Source: Dimorphilus gyrociliatus (Eukaryota; Annelida; Polychaeta; Dinophilidae). Taken from it: a stretch of DNA of 64,000 bases. Under the pieces are notes generated by a model that worked only from the letters and a program-made list of their open reading frames with translations, had not been told where the DNA came from and made no database searches. The DNA lies in assembly GCA_904063045.1 (NCBI GenBank), contig CAJFCJ010000003.1, positions 372,001 through 436,000 on the forward strand, written 5' to 3'. Each line of letters opens with the position of its first letter. Position 1 is the first letter of the stretch. This document shows, one piece after another, positions 49,936-64,000 of the stretch. Both the position numbers and the translations under genes were made by a program.

Positions 49936-50690
49936 ATCTGTTTTTAGATTGTTTTATAGTCTAAAATAAAAACAATAGGAATTTATCTCTATCTCTGGTT
50001 CACTCTCCCTTTGCTTCTTTTTTTTCTCTATCTACATCACAAAGCGACAAATTACAATATGCTTGTAACGTGTAACGAACCGCGCGAGTCTATATGTAGA
50101 TACTTATAATGCACTAAATGACAAGTCACACCATTGTCTTGAAAAATCAATATTCTAGGGTTTGTTAAATGGGCTAGAAAAAAGGGGAAAGATATACTTC
50201 AAACTTTAAAAAAAAGAAACAAATAAAACAAGATTATTATTTTTTTGTTGATGGAAAATCTCTCCCCTCTCCCATCTCTCTCTTTTCGCCTGCCTATGTT
50301 TGTTCCCCAGTCAATTTTTATAACAATTCGTAGAAAGAAAAATGTATTCAACTGCCTGGGTAAGCTGTAAGCTCATGTATTTGTGAAATAGCTTGCAAAA
50401 ATCAGCAAAAAATTAATTACATTTGTCGGGAAATCATAATTGCGTCCTTGTATTATGTCTGTAGAAAAATACTAAAGAATGGAAGGGATCTCTTCTTCGT
50501 CTTAGTTGTGAGTACGAGTACTGACTAACTATTCTATTTAAAGGTAAAGGAACAATTTCTGTCTTTGAAGAAGCTAAATGCCATATTCTAATAATCACCA
50601 AATCTGAACCATGTATTAATCGTCTGTGCTCTAATTAGTTAGGCTTAAATATTTCAATCATTTATTAAGCTCCTAACTTTTGTTTTTTGC
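49936..50690. other. Intergenic region between two minus-strand genes
   Basis: Contains the SLC17 promoter and the 3' flank of the lyase gene. No gene is supported. A small CpG-containing patch (GAACCGCGCGAGTC near 50078) lies ~145 bp upstream of the SLC17 start and may mark its promoter. Confidence 0.5.
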
Positions 50691-53121
50691 TTATTGAAGT
50701 TTTTCCATATACCACTCAAAAAAACCAATCTCTTTTAGAAACTCTTTTAAGAGGTTTTCTTCTGACTCCGTCATAGGAGCTACTGGCAACCTTGGCTGAC
50801 CGACAGCTAAGCCTAAGCATCTTAATATAGCTTTCGAACCACCGGGAACAGTTAGCTCCATTTGCCTCCTTACTGTCATTAAATCTAATGCCCTCTTTTG
50901 GCATGCTCTTGCTCGACCTACATCACCCTTATCAAACGCCTCCTTTGTATTACTTAGAACGTGACCTAGGAAACTATCACAGATGGTAGTTTTGCACCCA
51001 AGTACTAAACCCTCGAGGAAAAGCTGAATAGGAACAAAGTTAATCGTCTAAATATAAAAGTGGTTCAAAAGGGAAAAACTTACGTCATTAGTGCCCATCA
51101 TCATTATCATATCTGGATGATCAGTTAGTACTCTGTGGATGCTATCTAGTTGGGGAGAAGTGTGCTTAAGTCCTTTTAAAGTTGGAATTTGCGATTTAGC
51201 CTTTTTAAAGAATTCCGTTACTGAAACTGAAATTACCTAAAGATTTTTAATTCACTGTATATAACATAATTATGTTAATTTACGGTTAATTCCTGTCAAG
51301 AAATTGATATCATATAGGAAAAACGCCGTATTAGGAGCGGCTGAAGCGACTTTAGCTATATAGTTAACGTAATCTTCCATCCTCAAAGGGATCAAATAAC
51401 TAGGAGCTACACAAGCGATTCCATCCGCTCCAATAGATTCAGCGTGCTTCGCCTAAGGATATTTATATAAATTCATGCATAAAATCTATTTGAACTGTAT
51501 ATCTAGTATAAAAGTATTTTTAGAAAATGGTAATAATATCCTATACCAATTGCATCGATTCCATATAATTACCAGTTCCAACGTGAACAATAATTTTCTC
51601 GAATCTAATTTTAATAAAAATAAAAAATCAATAACTAATACATTTTTTAAAAATGAAAGCAAGAGACTGCTAGTTTCTTTCTTTCTCTATTTGCCCTTAT
51701 AGAGATTTATTATTATAAACAATAAATTACCTAGACTTTCCAACTTCCATCCACTTCTCGGCTACACTCTTTCTTTCATCAACAGTCATTGATAAAGCTT
51801 CTCCGGTTGTTCCATTAACTAATAAAAGCCAGAGAAGAAAAGAAATTATAGTTATACAATTTATTTCTAATGATAAAAGAAAAGTTATTTTACCAAATAG
51901 ATTCTTTATACCATGATCTTTTATTTGTCCGGCATAAGAGTCGAACAAATCAAAATTAACATTTCTGTATTATTACAAATGAATATTAAAAACTTAATAC
52001 AATACGAGTATTCTTATTCTTTTTACCCATTTTCGTTAAATGGCGTAACCGGTGCAGTAACAAGACCATTAATCGTCCAGGACGCAATATTCTATTGTTG
52101 GAAAGGAATAAAATTTATAATCAATCCTATATAGATATACTGTATATGCTATACACGTATAGCAAATATACAGTATTATAGGTACAAGTATTTCCCTTCC
52201 CTCAAAATCTATTTTATTAATCTTTCTAATATTTTGTATTAGTTATACAATTAAGGAGCCTCTCCATTCCAGCCTACGCAGAGAGAGTTAGCTATTTTCA
52301 ACTGTCTTCATTATAGACCAAAAACACCTACCACCTTTAATTTTTTTCCCTTCTGTATATATATTATGAATTAATATAAAAATAGTAAAATATAAGATAA
52401 ATAACCAAATTATTTATTGACAAGAATCAATTTTTTTTATATTACTTTTGTGATAAAATACATTTACCTAAAAAAAAGAGAATGAATGGTTTCCAGTTGT
52501 TATAATAGTATTAATTATTAATAAATTAGTTTTAACATGTTAAAACTATAAATAGTAGAATATATAAATTCATTAGAAATATTATTGTTTATTATTATTA
52601 AAGAAACCAAATGAGATAGAGAGAGAAGGAAAAGTTACAATTGAAATATATTAATGAAAGTGGGCGTATATGTTGATGGTATAAAGACTATTACAGGGAA
52701 AGTAATTTGTAAATAGTGTATATATAAATAAAAAGAGTACAAATACAACAAAAAAACTAAATTAAATCTTTAGATTAGATTAATCTACTTATAAAAAGTT
52801 GCAATCTTCTTCTATTTTTGTTTTTTCCTCTACTCTATTGGACATTTAGCATTAATTTTTGCTGCTAGTATTATTTTATTATACATTAACTATAGACTTT
52901 TATCGCTGTTAGGCTTTTTTTATTATTATCTATTTGGAATATGATAGGAAAACAAAAGAATTCTTTAAAAATTAACCAATTCAAGCTGGGTTTTCTTGTA
53001 AACTGTATGTTAAATTTAATGATGAAATTAATATTCAATTTTCATTCATAATTTATAATGCAAATAGTTTACATCATCTAAATTTTTTAACATATTTGCT
53101 AAAACTTACCGGACTAGTCAT
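50691..53121 (-). CDS. NPL: N-acetylneuraminate lyase (DapA/NAL family class I aldolase)
   Basis: Eight exons: 53121-53110, 52091-52027, 51964-51894, 51818-51731, 51604-51547, 51452-51284, 51226-51084, 51023-50691; sum 939 nt = 312 residues, close to animal NPL (~320). The first coding exon is only 12 nt (MTSP). Motifs: GLVTAPVTPFNENG at the start of the barrel, NGTTGEALSMTVDER (the GTTGE carboxylate-binding loop), Tyr in FFLYDINFLTG, and the Schiff-base Lys in LKGLKHTSPQ. The family cleaves N-acetylneuraminate to N-acetylmannosamine and pyruvate in the cytosol, the first step of sialic acid breakdown. The Tyr context differs from the vertebrate form (YDIN rather than YYH), so other 2-keto acid substrates are possible. 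It lies next to an SLC17/sialin-type gene on the same strand and shares a short divergent promoter with the FERM gene. Confidence 0.85.
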
Positions 53122-53403
53122 CTTCGTTCTTTGGTCATATGATTGTCACGTGACCATTAAAAGATTTCAATAATATTATTTACCGGTTTATAGAGGATAT
53201 ATTCTGTTAAATAAAATATTACTAATAAAACCAACATTATATGTGCACGTTTTAGTAATTTCGAAAAGTTGAATAATAATGAAATGATTAAATAGCAGAA
53301 TAGACTGGTTCGCCCGCCATATTGAGGAGCATCTTTTCATTCGAAATTTTGCAATGCTGCTGTCATTTTCCAGATTTTCGATATTTCTATAAATTGTTCC
53401 GGA
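53122..53403. promoter_or_regulatory. Putative bidirectional promoter (NPL / FERM gene)
   Basis: 282 bp separate the start codons of the lyase (-) and the FERM-domain gene (+), so both 5' UTRs and promoters must fit here unless there are upstream non-coding exons. Sites visible: GGTCATATGATTGTCACGTG (two E-box-like CANNTG cores) just after the lyase start, ~53132-53151. Regulation by these sites is inference. Confidence 0.55.
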
Positions 53404-61916
<8,513 letters not shown>

Positions 61917-62164
61917 ATGTTCAAATATAGGCTTATTTAAAAACATGCAAAAAAGAAACATAAAGGCATCATTCCATGGGCTCTTTTTAGTCATATTTTT
62001 CAATTTCACTTTTGATGCTTTTAAAAAAGGAAACCCCCCCTTAAGTGCCTCCTCCTCTTTTACTTATCAGCATTATACTCTTGGCTGGTCCTAATTTGGT
62101 TATCGTGTGTAGTTATGTTTAGTTTTCTTTATAATTTTTACTTTAAATATTCTTTTAAATTTCT

Positions 62165-62178
62165 TTATATATATATAA

Positions 62179-62212
<34 letters not shown>
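62165..62212. repeat. (TA)n microsatellite
   Basis: TA run interrupted once by AAATT. Confidence 0.9.
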
Positions 62213-62213
<1 letters not shown>

Positions 62214-62940
62214 GTGTTGGTGCTATTTGTGTATGATTACGCTATTTACCTCGCCTCGCTATGCGATTTGGACAAAATTTTTCAGAACATAAACACTATT
62301 AAATTCTTGCACAAAATCCAGTTATTTAATACTGATATTGCTTCTTTTGCATGGCTACTCATACTTAAGATTTCTGCAAGCGGTTTGTATTTCCCAATAG
62401 ACTGCTTTCGTTTTCTTAGGTTGATGAAAGAATATGGTTTTGCATCATTTTAGCAAAGAATTTAAAAGAGCTCTTAATTAGAGAAAAAGAAAATTTTCAC
62501 ACGGTATTTCGAGGTTCTTTCGAAAAGAGGAAAAAAATTTATTTCGTATAACGAGGAGAGGGCGAGTAGGGAGGGAATGTTTTTTTTTTCAATTCGTTTT
62601 TATTGTGAATTTGATTATTTATAATCTATGAAAAAAAATCAGTCTTTCGAATTTTTCCAGATAAAATATCTAATATCACCTTTTACATAACATATATTTT
62701 TATCTTGATTTCAATTTCTTGTTTTCGTTTTTTTCCTTTTTTTGCATTTAAAAAAAAGGAAAGGAAACAAAAAAAATGTTCTCTTTTATCTTTTTCAAAT
62801 TATATTTTTAGGGAAAGAGATCCAGAGAAATAGAGGGAGAAGGCCAATATAGAATTATAAAAAAAAGAGAATGGAATTATCTTCTATTCCTTCTCTAACT
62901 TTTATTCCCATATCACTCTCCCAAGCTATCTATCTATCCA

Positions 62941-62990
62941 TCTCTCTCTCTCACATACACACACACTGTCTATCTCTCTCCAGAGAGAGA
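62941..62990. repeat. (TC)n/(CA)n compound simple repeat
   Basis: TCTCTC followed by CACACACAC and again TCTCTC, ending in AGAGAGAG. Confidence 0.85.
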
Positions 62991-63539
62991 AATATATATT
63001 TATATAATTTTTAATATTTTGATCTTTGATTCTTTGGTAAAAGAAAAAATAATTGATTATGTTCGTCAATGTCTCCTTATTTTTTCTAGTTACTCCTAGT
63101 CCAAAAGTTTTAATAAATTACATGTTTGTTTGTTTCCTACACTATTCTTTGTATAGGTGATTGGTATTTAAAAAAATATGAAAAAAAAACAACAACAACA
63201 AACAAAATTACTAAACGCAGATTAAATGTTTTTCAAGTCTAATAAAATTTCTATAAATAACATTATAAAAACTTATATTTTATGATAAATCTATACAAAT
63301 GTTTATAAATCCGTATGTAATACAGAAAATACCTGTATTCTAAAGCTATTCCTTTAATAATTGATAATTCAAGTTTACATTAAAGCGAGAAAACTATATA
63401 CAGATTACAATATTATTAACTTAATTAGCAGACGAAATAAATATATATTCCGAGAAGAAATAATAGAAAGGAAAGAAACGTATAACATATACTTAAATAT
63501 AAATACAAAATACAATATATAAATTTGTTTAGACATTTG

Positions 63540-64000
63540 TTAGACGTGGTCCTCTAATTGTTTTTTAACCTTCTCCAATAAAAGTCGATTCAACTTATTC
63601 TCTTTCATATGAACTATGACAAATGATATAATTCCTAAAATGGCAATTGATCCATCAAATAGCCAAAAATGCTTTTCTTCTTCGCTTGGAAGCTTTGGGC
63701 AGCTAGAATGTAGATTTAAAGACAGTTTAGAATTTTCATTATGCCATCATGTTGAATTTTTGTTTGTTTTTTCCGTACTTATTATCGTTTTAAATTAATA
63801 ACAAACCTTAGTCTAATTTGCCTAGTTTGCTTTGTTGCATTCATTGTACATGTTATTTCTTCAAAGTAACCAGTTTTCCCGCATTCTTTTAATGCTTTCT
63901 GTAATATGTAATAGCAATTAGACTTGAAAATGAGTCAAACAGTTGACATTAATTAAACGACAATACCTTGTCAAAATTTGAACACTTTTTACACTTTGCA
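63540..64000 (-). CDS. JTB: JTB-like membrane protein, 3' part (5' end beyond the window)
   Basis: Three exons are visible: >64000-63967, 63898-63807 and 63702-63540 (stop at 63542-63540). The frame is continuous (phase 0, then phase 2). The extracellular Cys-rich part reads CKKCSNFDK, then ECGKTGYFEEITC, then SCPKLPSEEEKHFW. Next come a single membrane helix (DGSIAILGIISFVIVH) and a short basic tail (LNRLLLEKVKKQLEDHV). Human JTB has the same order: CxxC, C-x-PTGYVEKITC, a FW-x-FEG entry into the helix, and a tail ending in LDRKALEKVRKQIES. JTB is a small conserved animal protein linked to mitochondrial/cytokinesis functions; its molecular role is poorly defined. The N-terminus with signal peptide lies outside the window. 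Confidence 0.8.

Larger units (their letters stand above)
61917..63539. other. Intergenic region between convergent genes
   Basis: 3' flanks of the FERM gene (+) and JTB (-). Contains a TA microsatellite (62165-62212), A/T homopolymers and a TC/CA tract (62941-62990). No gene is supported. Confidence 0.6.

Noticed and set aside
62165-62212. Possible CRISPR, telomeric or transposon terminal repeats among the TA/TC tracts
   Set aside because: All are simple dinucleotide microsatellites; no spacer-repeat pattern, telomere unit, transposase ORF or terminal inverted repeats were seen in the window.
62214-62453. 79-codon plus-strand ORF after the FERM gene
   Set aside because: No domain or start context; more likely 3' flank following a TA microsatellite.

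Overview
This is a stretch of AT-rich animal nuclear DNA. Protein-coding genes are split by many very small introns (mostly 50-110 bp, GT-AG), separated by gene-poor AT-rich DNA with TA and TC microsatellites. Membrane, extracellular-matrix and ubiquitin genes of metazoan type exclude bacteria, plants and fungi. The compact introns, a multi-antistasin protein, a mega-thrombospondin and macrodomain/RING genes would suit a small-genome spiralian such as a tiny annelid. That placement is inference; no marker here fixes the species.

Left part (1-23 kb): the 3' end of a secreted, probably GPI-anchored protein; an SLC46-type transporter (-); a single-pass membrane protein with five antistasin-like modules (+); a small chitin-binding membrane protein (-); a secreted cysteine-rich repeat protein (+); then about 6 kb of intergenic DNA, an intronless rhodopsin-type GPCR (-), and another 4.4 kb without a convincing gene.

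Middle (23-38 kb): a gene of about 40 exons encodes a roughly 2,900-residue mega-thrombospondin. It reads: signal peptide, about 35 leucine-rich repeats, LRR C-cap, FN3, fibro-slime/PA14-like domain, cadherin repeats, F5/8C domain, ephrin-receptor-like Cys-rich region, EGF domains, thrombospondin type 3 repeats, thrombospondin C domain, LamG-like domain. It is followed by an inverted paralogue (-) of the cysteine-rich gene at 9.9 kb.

Right part (38-64 kb): an intronless UBE2J-like E2 protein (-); a head-to-head pair of related genes with KH-like and degenerate macrodomains, one ending in a RING finger (-) and the other with alternating KH-like and macro modules (+); an SLC17/sialin-type transporter (-); N-acetylneuraminate lyase (-); a FERM-domain FRMD3/FRMD5-type gene (+) sharing a 282-bp divergent promoter with the lyase; and the 3' part of JTB (-) running off the window end.

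I rebuilt the exon structures by hand. For the SLC46, antistasin, both Cys-rich, both macro, SLC17, lyase and FRMD genes the summed exon lengths are exact multiples of three with one open frame, which supports those models. Functional links are limited: the SLC17 transporter and sialate lyase are neighbours that could act on the same sugar, and the two macro/KH genes look like a divergently transcribed family pair related to PARP14/DTX3L-type immune and ADP-ribose signalling proteins. The rest look like unrelated neighbours.
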